Shown: piece after piece, positions 50,308 through 59,223 of the stretch
How the letters are laid out: every line of letters begins with the position of its first letter
Numbering within the stretch: the stretch's first letter is position 1
DNA from: Planktothrix sp. FACHB-1365
Lineage (GTDB): Bacteria; Cyanobacteriota; Cyanobacteriia; Cyanobacteriales; Microcoleaceae
Reading direction: 5' to 3'
DNA: 64,000 nucleotides
Assembly: GCF_014697575.1 (NCBI RefSeq)
Contig: NZ_JACJSC010000002.1
Coordinates: 248,001-312,000 of the forward strand
Notes under the pieces: model-generated
Told to the model about the DNA's origin: nothing
The model's input: the letters and a program-made list of their open reading frames with translations, nothing else
The model's database searches: none
Made by a program: the position numbers and the translations under genes

Positions 50308-50337
50308 TTGACACAAACCCGAAAATTGAGCTATACT
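50308..50337 (+). promoter_or_regulatory. Consensus-like promoter of the small basic protein gene
   Basis: TTGACA (50308-50313), an 18-bp spacer and TATACT (50332-50337). Transcription should start near 50344, 25 bp upstream of the ATG at 50369. A second, minus-strand promoter for phaA must also lie in the 50038-50307 stretch but was not resolved. Confidence 0.7.
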
Positions 50338-50368
50338 TAATAAAAGCTGTAAAAAAATATAGGGAAAA

Positions 50369-50602
50369 ATGGCACGACAACTAAAACGTTGGGAATCTCC
50401 CCGTTCCCAAGGCAGAAATATTAAAGGAAAAGGGGGTTCGGCGAGGGCGCGACAACTGAAAAAACAACGGCAAACCCTCAGAAACAAACTTAATCAAAAC
50501 CAAAGCAACGGGAAGGATCAATCAGATCCCTTCCCGATTTTTTTAGGATTAACATTCCCCTTGAATATTGGGACAAATCGTGGTATCCTCGTGATAGTTT
50601 GA
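50369..50602 (+). CDS. Small basic protein, reading frame running through its terminator
   Basis: The 77-residue frame starts MARQLKRWESPRSQGRNIKG and is strongly Lys/Arg-rich for the first 45 residues, suggesting RNA or ribosome binding. A good promoter precedes it. An intrinsic terminator (50510-50544) lies inside the frame, before the stop codon, so the last 20-25 residues may be read-through or the transcript may not code for the whole frame. The last 54 bp overlap the MerR gene on the other strand. The family is unknown. Confidence 0.55.
   Translation: MARQLKRWESPRSQGRNIKGKGGSARARQLKKQRQTLRNKLNQNQSNGKDQSDPFPIFLGLTFPLNIGTNRGILVIV
50510..50544 (+). terminator. Intrinsic terminator inside the small basic protein frame
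   Basis: GGGAAGGATC (50510-50519) pairs with GATCCCTTCCC (50525-50535), and seven T residues follow (50538-50544) on the plus strand. Confidence 0.75.
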
Positions 50603-50980
50603 TGGATGATCTTGCCAATGGTTGAGTAATTGTTGTAACTCACTTTTTAAGATTTCTAAGGCGGTTATTTGGTGATTAATCTCTTCAACTTTCATCGCTA
50701 AATGTTGTTTAACCTCCTCACAGGGAAGTTCACCGCGATCGCTAATATTTAAAATCTCTCGAATTTCACTTAAACTTAAACCCAAAGATTGAGCGCGTTT
50801 GACAAAGGCTAAACGGTTAACCACCGAGGGCGTAAAAAGTCGATACCCGGAGTCAGACCGTTCAACGGTGGGCGCTAATAAACCAATTTCTTCATAATAG
50901 CGAACCGTTTTCACCGATAAGCCACTCCGGGCGGCAACATCACCAATTTTTAAGCGTTCCTCTGTAATCACAGCACTCAT
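50549..50980 (-). CDS. MerR-family regulator, metal-responsive type
   Basis: The ATG at 50980 has AGGA nine bases upstream; an earlier ATG (51007) adds residues not typical of the family. The 143-residue product has the winged helix-turn-helix (KIGDVAARSGLSVKTVRYYE), a dimerisation coiled coil, the Cys in GELPCEEVK, and a C-terminal CPNIQGEC metal-binding pair. The layout resembles ZntR- and CoaR-type sensors of Zn or other thiophilic metals. No metal pump gene is adjacent, so the target is unknown. Confidence 0.88.
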   Translation of the reverse strand: MSAVITEERLKIGDVAARSGLSVKTVRYYEEIGLLAPTVERSDSGYRLFTPSVVNRLAFVKRAQSLGLSLSEIREILNISDRGELPCEEVKQHLAMKVEEINHQITALEILKSELQQLLNHWQDHPSNYHEDTTICPNIQGEC

Positions 50981-51082
50981 TTTCAGTGATCCTGATGATT
51001 TCTTCACTCAATAAAAAGAACAATTTGATCCAGAAACTGAGTTTCTGACCTTTCCATCGGGATTTAATCTTTTAAAAAAGGC

Positions 51083-51394
51083 TTAAAAACCCGGTTTTTT
51101 GGATCGACGAGAACGTAAGTCCTGGGTGAGTTGAGGGAGGGGAGGTCTGGAAGAACTAGGGGGGAGAACATATTCCGGTGCGGTTTCAGGTTGTTCAATT
51201 TTAGAGCGTTGTAACATCCACCAACGCAAGACCAAAATCACCGCCACGCTGGAAAGCCCAAAGGTTAATAACGATAAACTTGAACTCACTCCACCAATCA
51301 CAGCATCTACAGTTCCAACCGTTACCACAAAACTCACAATAGGTTCTCGACGATAAGCAGACCTGAGAACACGCGGCCATAAAGCATTCATCAC
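51083..51394 (-). CDS. Small membrane protein
   Basis: This 103-residue protein has two hydrophobic segments (VSFVVTVGTVDAVIGGVSSS and LLTFGLSSVAVILVLRWWML) and a proline/serine-rich basic cytosolic tail. No family is recognised, though similar two-helix proteins occur next to photosynthetic genes in cyanobacteria. It lies 75 bp beyond the MerR gene, with the same orientation. The function is unknown. Confidence 0.55.
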   Translation of the reverse strand: MMNALWPRVLRSAYRREPIVSFVVTVGTVDAVIGGVSSSLSLLTFGLSSVAVILVLRWWMLQRSKIEQPETAPEYVLPPSSSRPPLPQLTQDLRSRRSKKPGF

Positions 51395-51730
51395 AGTTTT
51401 ACTCTAAATTTTAATTGTGTTAACTTTTAGTACAATCTATCGGAATAGGAGCCGACAGAATCATTCTCTAATCTTCTTCACTTCAAAGTTTATCTAATCC
51501 CAATTTAACTTAATCTCCAAACTTTTGCTGCATTTTACCCCTTGCGGGGTCAGTTGTCATCCGTTATCAGAGTGATCAGAAACTGAGGATTTGACTGATT
51601 CTGTTTAGCCTGAATTCCAGGGAAATCCCAAAATTATGGCTCAACAGGAGAACCCTGAATTAACTTTGACCCATCAGACGAATGACAACTTCTGTAATTA
51701 ACGGTCAACTATGAACAGTCTTCGCTAAAA
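51395..51730. other. Gene-free stretch
   Basis: One short hairpin (ACCCC/GGGGT, 51537-51550) is present. No gene was found. Confidence 0.35.
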
Positions 51731-51901
51731 TTAACTCAACCCCAGCCAGGATAACAAACCCTGTCCGCTAAAATATTCAATTGCCAAGGTGATCAAAAAA
51801 CCAATCATGGCCGCTCGACCGTTTAACCGTTCAGCATATTGATTGAAACCAAATTTGGGTTCATTTAGGTTGGGGGTTGTCGTCGGTTGTGGTTGATTCA
51901 T
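51731..51901 (-). CDS. High light-inducible (HLIP/Ohp-like) chlorophyll-binding protein
   Basis: This 56-residue thylakoid protein begins MNQPQPTTTPNLNEPKFGFN and contains the chlorophyll-binding helix AERLNGRAAMIGFLITLAIE, the E-x-x-N-G-R-x-A-M-I-G-F signature of the LHC superfamily. HLIPs bind chlorophyll and carotenoid and protect photosystem assembly under strong light. It is divergent from a DUF3611 membrane protein gene 60 bp away. Confidence 0.95.
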   Translation of the reverse strand: MNQPQPTTTPNLNEPKFGFNQYAERLNGRAAMIGFLITLAIEYFSGQGLLSWLGLS

Positions 51902-51961
51902 GCTTGAGTTCCTTGGATTTTAAGCGCGTTCATTATGATTTTACCCCTGATTGTATAAACA

Positions 51962-52546
51962 ATGTCCTATCCATCCGACTCCTCCCCCCCTTCAAATGCC
52001 ATTCAACGGGTTGCCTTTGCCCTGCGTACCACTGGCTGGGTTTGCTTTTGGACACAGCTTGTTTTAGCGGTGGTTTCTGCTCTTATTCAGCTTTTTGCGA
52101 TTTTTGCCTTTAATCCAGGAAGAACAGCACAAACTGGCGCAACACCAGGAATGGGTGGCGGTTTAGTTTTTGCCTTAATTGGACTGGGTATTTTAGGGTT
52201 TAGTATTTTTCAAGCCTTTCGTTACACTCGTTTAGCCCGCAGACTGAAAGCACCGGGAATGGCCCGTCCCAGCCGTGCAGAAACCATGAAGCAAATTCGC
52301 CTGGGTTTAACCAGTAACTTAAGCGGAATGGCTGTCACCTTAATTGCATCAGAGGCCATTAACGGCATTTTATTAGCAAAAGCAATCTCTCAACCTCGAA
52401 ATTTTTTAGCCACCGCAGGCAGTCTGCAAGATTTTATCCAGCCTGTTGATTTTTTCGTAGTTCTCGCGAATACCCACACCATTGTTGCTCACTTCGTTGG
52501 AATTGTCGCTGCTTTGTGGTTAATGAGAGAGATTTATAAGAATTAG
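51962..52546 (+). CDS. DUF3611 family membrane protein
   Basis: This 194-residue protein has four hydrophobic helices (TGWVCFWTQLVLAVVSALIQ; LVFALIGLGILGFSIFQ; near 120; and the C-terminal AHFVGIVAALWLMREI). The family is found in cyanobacteria and plastids (DUF3611) and its function is unknown. It is divergent from the HLIP gene, which suggests a thylakoid role. Confidence 0.8.
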   Translation: MSYPSDSSPPSNAIQRVAFALRTTGWVCFWTQLVLAVVSALIQLFAIFAFNPGRTAQTGATPGMGGGLVFALIGLGILGFSIFQAFRYTRLARRLKAPGMARPSRAETMKQIRLGLTSNLSGMAVTLIASEAINGILLAKAISQPRNFLATAGSLQDFIQPVDFFVVLANTHTIVAHFVGIVAALWLMREIYKN

Positions 52547-52597
52547 GAGAAAGCCATAGAATGAATTGGCATCAGTATGAGTAATCGATGGGGAAAT

Positions 52598-52626
52598 GGT
52601 GCGTGCGCTGCGCTTACGCACCCTAC
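52598..52626. repeat. Short hairpin repeat after the DUF3611 gene
   Basis: GGTGCGT (52598-52604) is inverted as ACGCACC (52616-52622), then CTAC. This GTGCGT-type palindrome is a common dispersed repeat in cyanobacteria. It lies between convergent genes and may also end transcripts. Confidence 0.6.
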
Positions 52627-52629
52627 TTT

Positions 52630-55188
52630 TTAGAGGGTAGCGATTAAACGAGCTTGTTGAAAGGGGCGATCGCAAATTATACTATTATTTTTACAAGTAA
52701 TTTCAAGATCATCAATCCAGGCTTTTTGTAAATTAAAACCATGTAATTGTAACTGAATTTGCTGATATGAAAAGGGATAATCCCCTTGTTGTTCCCAAAT
52801 TAATGTCATTGAATTTCCGTCTTGTTTCATGCTATTTCCTGAAGACTCAATCTGATCAGATTCAGTGTTTGCTAGTAAGACAGGAAGCAGTTGATTGGTT
52901 GTTGCTGAGGTGAAACTGGGTTGAAGTTGAAATTGATCAATTCTGGAAGTTTCATATCCATCACCTGCATCACTATATAATAGTCCTTGAGCGTTTCTTT
53001 CACGGGTGGGATAGAGATGTAAGATTAAGGTTTTTCCCTCTTCCATTGGGATAATACTTCCGGCTTTTATTAATAAAGGAATTCGTTCTAAAGGCGCATC
53101 AAATTCAACAATTTGGGAACCTTTTAATGGTTGATCATCCCAAAAATGATACCATTCTCCTGGGGGTAAATAGACATTACGCGATCGCATTCCGGGTTGA
53201 TAAATTGGACAGATCATTAAAGCATTTCCGAGTAAAAACGCATCATCAATATCCCATAAATTACTATCCGTTGGATCAAGCCAAAATATCGGACGGACTG
53301 GGGGATATCCTTTTTGATGGGTTTCCCTAGTTAAAGTATAAATATAGGGAATTAATCGATAACGAAATTTTAAGAATTCGCGTAAAATACTTAAGGTTGG
53401 TTCTCCATATATCCAAGGGGTTCGATGTTCGACGTTATTAGAAGAATGAGTCCGATAAAACATCATAAAACTCGACATTTGAAACCAACGTAAATACAAT
53501 TCTGCGCTAGGGTTTCCTTGAAAACCTCCGGTGTCTGAACCACTATAGGAAATACCGGATAAACCTAACCCAATAACTGTTGAAATAGTTTGACGTAAAG
53601 CCGCCCAACTTGACTCAATATCCCCCGTCCAAACCCACGCATAACGTTGTAAACCTGCCCACCCTGCACGAGATACAATAAAAGGGCGATGATGGGGTCG
53701 AGATTGACGTAAACTTTCAAAAGCGGCGGAGGCTTGTAACATTCCATAAACGTTATGAATTTCTCGATGATCTCCCCCTCGACCTTCAACAAAATGGCGA
53801 GTTACTTTTGGTAATGAACGATCTCCCCACGCAATAAAAGCCGCAGGTTCGTTCATATCATGCCAAAATCCTCCGACTCCAACTTCTAATAAATATAAAT
53901 ATTGTCGTGTCCACCAACGGCGCACCATTGGATGAGTAAAATCAGGAAAAACTGTCCATCCCGGCCATACTGGAGCTATTACTAATTTACCATTAGGATA
54001 TTTACAAAAACCATGAAGAATTTGCCCTTGTAAAAACATTTGATTATGGCGAGTATATTTAACTCCGGGGTTGAGAATACTAATAAATTTAACGCCATGA
54101 ACTTCGAGTTCTTGAGTAAAGCGTTGTAAGTCAGGAAATCGTTTGGGATCAATAGTAAAGGCTTGATAATCTACCATGACATCAATATCAAGATGAATGG
54201 CACTTAATGGCAGATCATTTTTTTCAAAATTGCGATAGGTTTCTCTGACTTGGGTTTCAGTTCCAAACCCCCAACGAGAATGATGATAGCCTAACGCCCA
54301 ACGGGGAGGAAGGGGAGAATGTCCGGTTAATTCGGTGTAATTTTCTATTAATTTAGGGAGAGAACCTAGAGTGAAATAATAGCGCAATGCACCGCCGCTA
54401 AAATTGGCTGTTGCTGTGTCTGAAAATTGAAAAATTGCTTCATAGGGATTTTCATAAAAAATCAAATAACTCCCTTGTTCATGTAATCCTAAATACAGGG
54501 GAATACATAAATACATGGGGTCAGAACCCGGACTATATTGTCCGGCTGCGTCAAAATTCCACATTCTAAATTTTTTAGGTTCTGAAGTAGGTTTCCCTTT
54601 TTTAGTGACTTCTTTTGCTAATCGTAAATTTAAGGGAAATGAACGCTCTCCTAACCCATAAATATGTTCTTCGGGTCGTAAATTAGCTCGATGTATCCAT
54701 TGTTCATTTAATTTTTCTGGAGGGTATTCTTCGCGAATTAATTGGTGTTGAGCATCGAAAAATTTCAGATGCCCTTCATCCTGAACCTGGATCGTTAATG
54801 TTGCGTTTGGGGAGGTAACAGTCCAAGCATTTTCGGTTTGATTTAAAAGGGGTTCTAGGGTTTCCCATTCCTGACGTTCAATGCCATAGGGATAGGGTAA
54901 AATAGTCGGTTTCCAAGTAATTCTGACAAAATCATTGGTTAAGAAAGTTAGTTCTAATTCTGCTTTTTCAAAATTGAAGATTGTGCCTGTTTCTGTGTTT
55001 TCTGCTTTTAATAATTTCCCTGGTGTGTCACCTGTTTCTGAGGAATGAGGTTGCAGGGGGGGAATATTGCGGTCAGCGCGATCGCGTTTATAAGAATATA
55101 AGATAGCTTGAGGGGTGTAGGTTAAATAAATTAAATTGACCCAGAATAATTTCCATTTTAAGTATAATTTTTTGAAAAATCTTTTCAT
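52630..55188 (-). CDS. GH31-family alpha-glucosidase
   Basis: This 852-residue glycoside hydrolase has the GH31 nucleophile motif WHDMNEPAAF with Asp444. The acid/base region is VWTGDIESSWAAL, and GHSPLPPRWALGYHHSRWGF precedes the barrel. It hydrolyses alpha-glucosidic bonds from non-reducing ends, probably from glycogen breakdown or maltodextrins. The N-terminus is basic and hydrophobic (KRFFKKLYLKWKLFWVNLIY) but lacks a signal peptidase site, so a cytosolic location is likely. It is a single gene. Confidence 0.92.
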   Translation of the reverse strand: MKRFFKKLYLKWKLFWVNLIYLTYTPQAILYSYKRDRADRNIPPLQPHSSETGDTPGKLLKAENTETGTIFNFEKAELELTFLTNDFVRITWKPTILPYPYGIERQEWETLEPLLNQTENAWTVTSPNATLTIQVQDEGHLKFFDAQHQLIREEYPPEKLNEQWIHRANLRPEEHIYGLGERSFPLNLRLAKEVTKKGKPTSEPKKFRMWNFDAAGQYSPGSDPMYLCIPLYLGLHEQGSYLIFYENPYEAIFQFSDTATANFSGGALRYYFTLGSLPKLIENYTELTGHSPLPPRWALGYHHSRWGFGTETQVRETYRNFEKNDLPLSAIHLDIDVMVDYQAFTIDPKRFPDLQRFTQELEVHGVKFISILNPGVKYTRHNQMFLQGQILHGFCKYPNGKLVIAPVWPGWTVFPDFTHPMVRRWWTRQYLYLLEVGVGGFWHDMNEPAAFIAWGDRSLPKVTRHFVEGRGGDHREIHNVYGMLQASAAFESLRQSRPHHRPFIVSRAGWAGLQRYAWVWTGDIESSWAALRQTISTVIGLGLSGISYSGSDTGGFQGNPSAELYLRWFQMSSFMMFYRTHSSNNVEHRTPWIYGEPTLSILREFLKFRYRLIPYIYTLTRETHQKGYPPVRPIFWLDPTDSNLWDIDDAFLLGNALMICPIYQPGMRSRNVYLPPGEWYHFWDDQPLKGSQIVEFDAPLERIPLLIKAGSIIPMEEGKTLILHLYPTRERNAQGLLYSDAGDGYETSRIDQFQLQPSFTSATTNQLLPVLLANTESDQIESSGNSMKQDGNSMTLIWEQQGDYPFSYQQIQLQLHGFNLQKAWIDDLEITCKNNSIICDRPFQQARLIATL

Positions 55189-55316
55189 TTTATTAAAATA
55201 ATAAACTTTATGGATAAAAGAATAAAACGCTCACCTATTTTAACCATGGAAAAACTGGGGACAGCCCTACAGCCCCCAGGCATAGCCTGTTGATAAATTT
55301 TTCAAATTTAACATCC

Positions 55317-55565
55317 TTAAGCTGCTTTTGGTATTTGTTGATCTTGAAATGCGGGTTGGGGAGTGGGTTCTAATTTCCAACCTGCTTTAAATAATTTTTG
55401 ATAGGTAGCCCACCCTTTGGAACCCCCCGGAATGGGATAATCAGGAACAGAATAATGAGCCATTAAATAATAAGGAACCCAAGGTTTATTGGCCTCAAGG
55501 CGCAAATGAAGAATGGTTGTTCCATTGCTTGCAGACCGGGGTAGCCAACACATTTGTCCAGCCAT
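55317..55565 (-). CDS. Conserved cyanobacterial hypothetical protein
   Basis: This 82-residue soluble protein is rich in aromatic residues and proline (PWVPYYLMAHYSVPDYPIPG then GWATYQKLFKAGWKLEP). No domain was recognised, though the compact size and Trp/Tyr content look like a small conserved cyanobacterial family. It is separated from the GH31 gene by 128 bp. Confidence 0.55.
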   Translation of the reverse strand: MAGQMCWLPRSASNGTTILHLRLEANKPWVPYYLMAHYSVPDYPIPGGSKGWATYQKLFKAGWKLEPTPQPAFQDQQIPKAA

Positions 55566-55756
55566 AATTGACTCCTTTTTTAATTAGAATCTTGATTGAA
55601 ATCAAGGTTAAACTATCACAGTTTCTCTAAATCCTTACTTTTATTCTGTTTTGGGGAAAATCAATTGACCTCTACATAAGGTTGGATTTATCTAGGAAAA
55701 TAAATCTATCTTCCTGGGTAATCGAGAATTAATATAAGGGTGATTCTTTTGCTCGT

Positions 55757-55828
55757 ATGGATTTGAAGCAGAAATTCACTCTGTATGAAGCCCAGGGCAA
55801 AGGCGCGATTCTTTGGGGTTTGCAGTAA
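55757..55828 (+). pseudogene. Possible Uma2-type nuclease fragment
   Basis: The 23-codon frame MDLKQKFTLYEAQGKGAILW recalls the DLxxKxxLYxxxGV segment of Uma2 (DUF820) endonuclease-like proteins and is followed by a stop. There is no upstream or downstream continuation. It lies 60 bp before a toxin-antitoxin pair. The identity is weak. Confidence 0.3.
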
Positions 55829-55886
55829 AATAAATTAATCAAGGAGTTTAGTCACAATGCTTTACTCCTTACAGGAGTGAAAAACT

Positions 55887-56078
55887 ATGACAGCCTTAGC
55901 TCAAGAGATTCTTAATACTTTTGATAGTTTGGCTGACGCAGAGCAACTTGAGATTGGGCTAGAAATCTTGAGGCGGCTCGTCCATTTTGACTTTCCACCA
56001 TTGACAGATGAAGACTTTATCTTAAATGCTGAAGAGTTATTCTTAGCATTAGATCAACAAGAAATTGATTATGAATAG
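55887..56078 (+). CDS. Antitoxin-like protein of a broken MazF/PemK pair
   Basis: This acidic 63-residue protein (ALAQEILNTFDSLADAEQLE, FILNAEELFLALDQQEIDYE) has the size and charge of the small antitoxins that precede MazF/PemK genes in cyanobacteria. It overlaps the truncated toxin frame by eight bases. The toxin is broken, so this gene may be an orphan antitoxin kept for anti-addiction or simply decaying. Confidence 0.6.
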   Translation: MTALAQEILNTFDSLADAEQLEIGLEILRRLVHFDFPPLTDEDFILNAEELFLALDQQEIDYE

Positions 56079-56178
56079 TCCTGAGCTTGGCGAAGTCTGG
56101 CTTGTCGATCTGGGCTATGTGCCAAAAGTTAGACCATGCTTAGTGGTTAGTATCCGGGTTCTCAACCAAGATCTCTAA
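56071..56178 (+). pseudogene. Truncated MazF/PemK toxin gene
   Basis: The 35-codon frame reads MNSPELGEVWLVDLGYVPKV then RPCLVVSI, the beginning of a MazF/PemK RNase. It then ends in RVLNQDL and a stop. About 75 residues of the family are missing, and the downstream sequence does not resume the fold in any frame I read. The toxin should be inactive. Confidence 0.8.
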
Positions 56179-56241
56179 AAAATGCTATTATGGGATTAAT
56201 CTAAATCATTAAAAAACGGTTTTGAGAACATTTTAATTATT

Positions 56242-56475
56242 ATGATTCAAGAAATTAATGCCATATTTGATGGTAAATCCCTGCAACTGGAATCTCCCTT
56301 AAACCTGGATATAGGTACAAGGGTTAAAATTATTGTTGAAACAATATTACCTCAAGAAAAACCCCAAAAAACGTTTTTTGAAACCGCTCAATCTTTACAG
56401 CTACAAGGGAATCCAGATTGGTCTGAGAAAATTGATCAGTATTTATATGGGGAAACTGTTTCTGATCATGAATGA
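56242..56475 (+). CDS. VapB-like antitoxin (DUF104-type start)
   Basis: This 77-residue protein starts IQEINAIFDGKSLQLESPLN and DIGTRVKIIVE, a small beta-rich domain seen in DUF104/AbrB-like antitoxins. The flexible tail (FFETAQSLQLQGNPDWSEKI) probably binds the PIN toxin. It overlaps the toxin gene by eight bases and lies 63 bp after the truncated MazF frame. Confidence 0.7.
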   Translation: MIQEINAIFDGKSLQLESPLNLDIGTRVKIIVETILPQEKPQKTFFETAQSLQLQGNPDWSEKIDQYLYGETVSDHE

Positions 56476-56881
56476 AGTTTTTTTAGATACTTCCTTTGCG
56501 ATTGCGCTTTCTTCAATTATGGATCAACATCATGCACGGGCTGTTCAATTGGCTGCTCAACTACAAGCTAGTCAAGCCCGTTTAGTTACTACTCAAGCTA
56601 TTTTACTAGAAATTGGTAATGCACTTTCTAAATTAAAATATAGAATGGCTGCAATCCAACTATTAGAATCTCTTGAAGCTGATCCCAGTGTGGAAATTGT
56701 GGTGTTGACTCATGATTTGTATATGGCTGCATTCAATTTGTTTAAACAGCGAAAAGATAAAGAATGGGGTTTAGTCGATTGTCTGTCATTTATCGTTATG
56801 GGGAATCGAGGAATTACTGATGCACTAACCGCCGATACTCATTTTCAGCAAGCCGGATTTCGAGCATTACTCAAAAACTAG
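56468..56881 (+). CDS. VapC-like PIN-domain toxin
   Basis: The ATG at 56468 overlaps the antitoxin stop. The 137-residue PIN domain begins MNEVFLDTSFAIALSS (Asp7). It carries Glu in LLEIGNALSK and acidic residues in WGLVDCLSFIVM and ALTADTHFQQAGF. It is a predicted tRNA- or rRNA-cleaving toxin. A longer frame that starts upstream overlaps the antitoxin and is rejected. Confidence 0.85.
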   Translation: MNEVFLDTSFAIALSSIMDQHHARAVQLAAQLQASQARLVTTQAILLEIGNALSKLKYRMAAIQLLESLEADPSVEIVVLTHDLYMAAFNLFKQRKDKEWGLVDCLSFIVMGNRGITDALTADTHFQQAGFRALLKN

Positions 56882-56950
56882 ACCATTCAAGTTGGATACA
56901 TACTATAATAAAAGATTGGTGCAAAAAATTTTATGCGGAGAAGAAGTTAG

Positions 56951-57559
56951 ATGGCTCGATATAGAGGCCCCCGTCTGAGAATCGTTCGTCGTTTGGGCGA
57001 TTTACCCGGATTAACCCGGAAGACCCCCAGAAAGGCCTATCCCCCCGGACAACATGGTCAAGCTCGTCGCAAACGTTCAGAATATGCGATTCGGTTAGAA
57101 GAAAAACAAAAACTGCGCTATAACTACGGTGTTTCGGAGCGTCAACTGTTACGCTATGTCCGTAAAGCTCGCCGCGCTTCCGGTTCCACTGGACAAGTGT
57201 TGCTGCAACTGTTGGAAATGCGTTTGGATAATACCATTTTCCGTTTAGGAATGGCCCCTACAATTCCGGCGGCTCGTCAGTTAGTCAGTCATGGTCACGT
57301 TACCGTCAATGGTCATCGCGTGAACATCCCCAGCTATCAATGCAGACCCGGTGAAATTATTGGGATCAGAAATACTGAAAAATCCCGTGAACTGGTAAAA
57401 GCCAATTTACAATATCCCGGTTTAGCCAACGTTCCTAGCCATCTGGAGTTAGATAAAGCACAACTGACTGCAAAGGTAAATAGCGTCATTGAACGGGAAT
57501 GGGTGGCTTTACAAATTAACGAACTGTTAGTGGTTGAATATTATTCACGTCAAGCCTAA
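56951..57559 (+). CDS. rpsD: 30S ribosomal protein S4
   Basis: This 202-residue primary 16S rRNA-binding protein nucleates 30S assembly. The N-terminus [20 protein letters not shown] is typical, and the S4 RNA-binding domain lies near 90-150 ([39 protein letters not shown]). It lacks the Cys zinc-binding N-terminus, as in other cyanobacterial and plastid S4. GGAG lies upstream of ATG. It stands alone, as often in cyanobacteria, and ends at a bidirectional terminator. Confidence 0.97.
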   Translation: MARYRGPRLRIVRRLGDLPGLTRKTPRKAYPPGQHGQARRKRSEYAIRLEEKQKLRYNYGVSERQLLRYVRKARRASGSTGQVLLQLLEMRLDNTIFRLGMAPTIPAARQLVSHGHVTVNGHRVNIPSYQCRPGEIIGIRNTEKSRELVKANLQYPGLANVPSHLELDKAQLTAKVNSVIEREWVALQINELLVVEYYSRQA

Positions 57560-57583
57560 GAGTTCCTCACCGTTCTATTTTTC

Positions 57584-57618
57584 GTGGGGCGTTATCGACT
57601 AAAAATAACGTACCCCAC
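57584..57618. terminator. Bidirectional hairpin between rpsD and moaA
   Basis: GTGGGG (57584-57589) pairs with CCCCAC (57613-57618), and inner GTTA/TAAC arms extend the stem. It separates convergent genes and has A/T-rich flanks on both sides. Confidence 0.6.
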
Positions 57619-57659
57619 CCGATTATTATTAAACCCTAAATCCAAAATCAATCAGGTTG

Positions 57660-58646
57660 CTATCCTCCTATTTGGGACATGGTTCGAGTATAATTTCCCG
57701 TTGTGCCAGAGTCCCGTTGTTTAAAATTTATATCGGGTTTAATTCTTAATAGGTTATTCACCTGTTCTCGTAACTCCTCAAACGTCACACCTTGACGCAG
57801 AGGAGTTTTTAAGTCAATTTGTCCGGTTTCATTGAGTAAACAAGGTCGTAACCAACCATCGGCGGAGAATCTCATCCGGTTACAGCGATCGCAAAAACAT
57901 TCTGACATCTGACTAATAAATCCTAATGTTCCTTTTGCCCCCGGTATTTGAAAGACATCCGCAGGGCCGTTTCCTTTAATTTGAGAGGTTTCTAACCCCC
58001 ATTGTTCTCGAATTTTTTGTCTTAATTCTTCTGAAGAAATCCAACCGCGATCAGCAAATAAATCGTTATTTCCAATGGGCATAAATTCAATAAATCTGAC
58101 GTGCCATTGTCGATCTATTGTTAATTTTGCTAACTCTAAAACTTCATGATCATTCACCCCAGGAATGACCACAACGTTTAATTTTAAAGGGTTAAAACCG
58201 ACCTCATAAGCTGCTTGTATTCCCTCCCAAACCTGTTGCCAACGGCTACGTCCTCGGTTGCCGATAATTTGATCAAAAATATCAGGATCTAGGGAATCTA
58301 AACTAATATTAATCCTCCGCAGTCCAGCTTTATATAAATCCTCTGCCATTTCTGCTAATAAAAAGCCATTAGTTGTCATCGCCACATCTTTTGTTTCAGG
58401 AAAGGCGTTAATTTGTTTAACCAACTCTACCACTCCAGGACGTAATAAAGGTTCACCTCCGGTTAACCGAAATCGAGTAAACCCAACGGGAATAAATACC
58501 TCTCGCAACAGGGTTAACAGTTCATCGAGAGTTAAAAGGTTTTGTTGGAGAATATAATCAATTTCTGCACCTTCGGGCATACAATACTGACACCGGAAGT
58601 TACAACGGTCAATCAAACTAATGCGAAGATAATCAACAAGGTTCAT
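57660..58646 (-). CDS. moaA: GTP 3',8-cyclase (molybdenum cofactor synthesis)
   Basis: This 328-residue radical-SAM enzyme carries out the first step of molybdenum cofactor synthesis, turning GTP into 3',8-cH2GTP with MoaC downstream in the pathway. The N-terminal 4Fe-4S cluster is CNFRCQYC (Cys15, Cys19, Cys22). The C-terminal cluster uses CFCDRCNR and WLRPCLLN. The conserved C-terminal Gly-Gly is present (MSQIGG). No other moa or mob genes occur in this window. Cofactor users such as nitrate reductase must lie elsewhere. Confidence 0.96.
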   Translation of the reverse strand: MNLVDYLRISLIDRCNFRCQYCMPEGAEIDYILQQNLLTLDELLTLLREVFIPVGFTRFRLTGGEPLLRPGVVELVKQINAFPETKDVAMTTNGFLLAEMAEDLYKAGLRRINISLDSLDPDIFDQIIGNRGRSRWQQVWEGIQAAYEVGFNPLKLNVVVIPGVNDHEVLELAKLTIDRQWHVRFIEFMPIGNNDLFADRGWISSEELRQKIREQWGLETSQIKGNGPADVFQIPGAKGTLGFISQMSECFCDRCNRMRFSADGWLRPCLLNETGQIDLKTPLRQGVTFEELREQVNNLLRIKPDINFKQRDSGTTGNYTRTMSQIGG

Positions 58647-58768
58647 GGAATTTTAGGAAAATGACAGAATATTGTTCTTTCTGTATTATGTCGAATTTTT
58701 ATATTGAGGAAACACGAATTAATGATATAAGTATCTATTGAAGGCTGAGAGCGAGTTTTTAAATTCCA

Positions 58769-59203
58769 ATGACACCAACTCAACCATCAGGACAAACCGG
58801 AGGAAGACCAACAGGTTCTCCAGCTAAAATTCGAGTTCATGATGATGTCGATACCATTCGCGGTAAACGCCGAGAAAATGAGTCAGCTATAATTTTAGCA
58901 AATGCCGGGTATAATGTAGAACAAAACCCTGCTATATCTGGTGATAAAGAGCCTGATTATAAAATAGAAGGTAGGATTTTTGATTGTTATGCTCCATCAA
59001 CTGCCAATTTCTACAATATTATTGAAACAATTCGGAGTAAGGTAGAAAGAAAACAAGCTAGTCGGATTATTCTAAATCTAGCAGATAGTAAAGTTTCTGT
59101 TAAGAATCTCAAACAGCAGCTTATTGAAAGTTCTATTGAAGGTTTAGAAGAGATTATAATTATAACAAAGGATGCTCAGATTATTCCATTCTTTCCTTTT
59201 TAA
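58769..59203 (+). CDS. CdiA-CT-like tRNA nuclease toxin domain, stand-alone
   Basis: This 144-residue protein matches the C-terminal nuclease domain of contact-dependent inhibition toxins. The landmarks are RGKRRENESAIILANAGYNV (Glu36, Glu38), KEPDYKIEGRIFDCYAP (Asp63, Asp72), an ETIRSKVERKQASRIILNL helix-strand (Lys91, Arg99) and a final strand. The E-D-D-K pattern suggests a PD-(D/E)xK-like tRNase fold. There is no large delivery protein, only a 24-residue flexible Gly/Pro/Thr-rich N-terminus. The next gene (21-bp gap) encodes its likely immunity protein. It may be a remnant cassette or an intracellular toxin-antitoxin system. Confidence 0.7.
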   Translation: MTPTQPSGQTGGRPTGSPAKIRVHDDVDTIRGKRRENESAIILANAGYNVEQNPAISGDKEPDYKIEGRIFDCYAPSTANFYNIIETIRSKVERKQASRIILNLADSKVSVKNLKQQLIESSIEGLEEIIIITKDAQIIPFFPF

Positions 59204-59223
59204 AATTCAGGAGGAATTAGTTA

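Noticed and set aside
56333-56467. N-terminal extension of the VapC-like toxin
   Set aside because: It overlaps the antitoxin in another frame, and the PIN domain begins exactly at ATG 56468.
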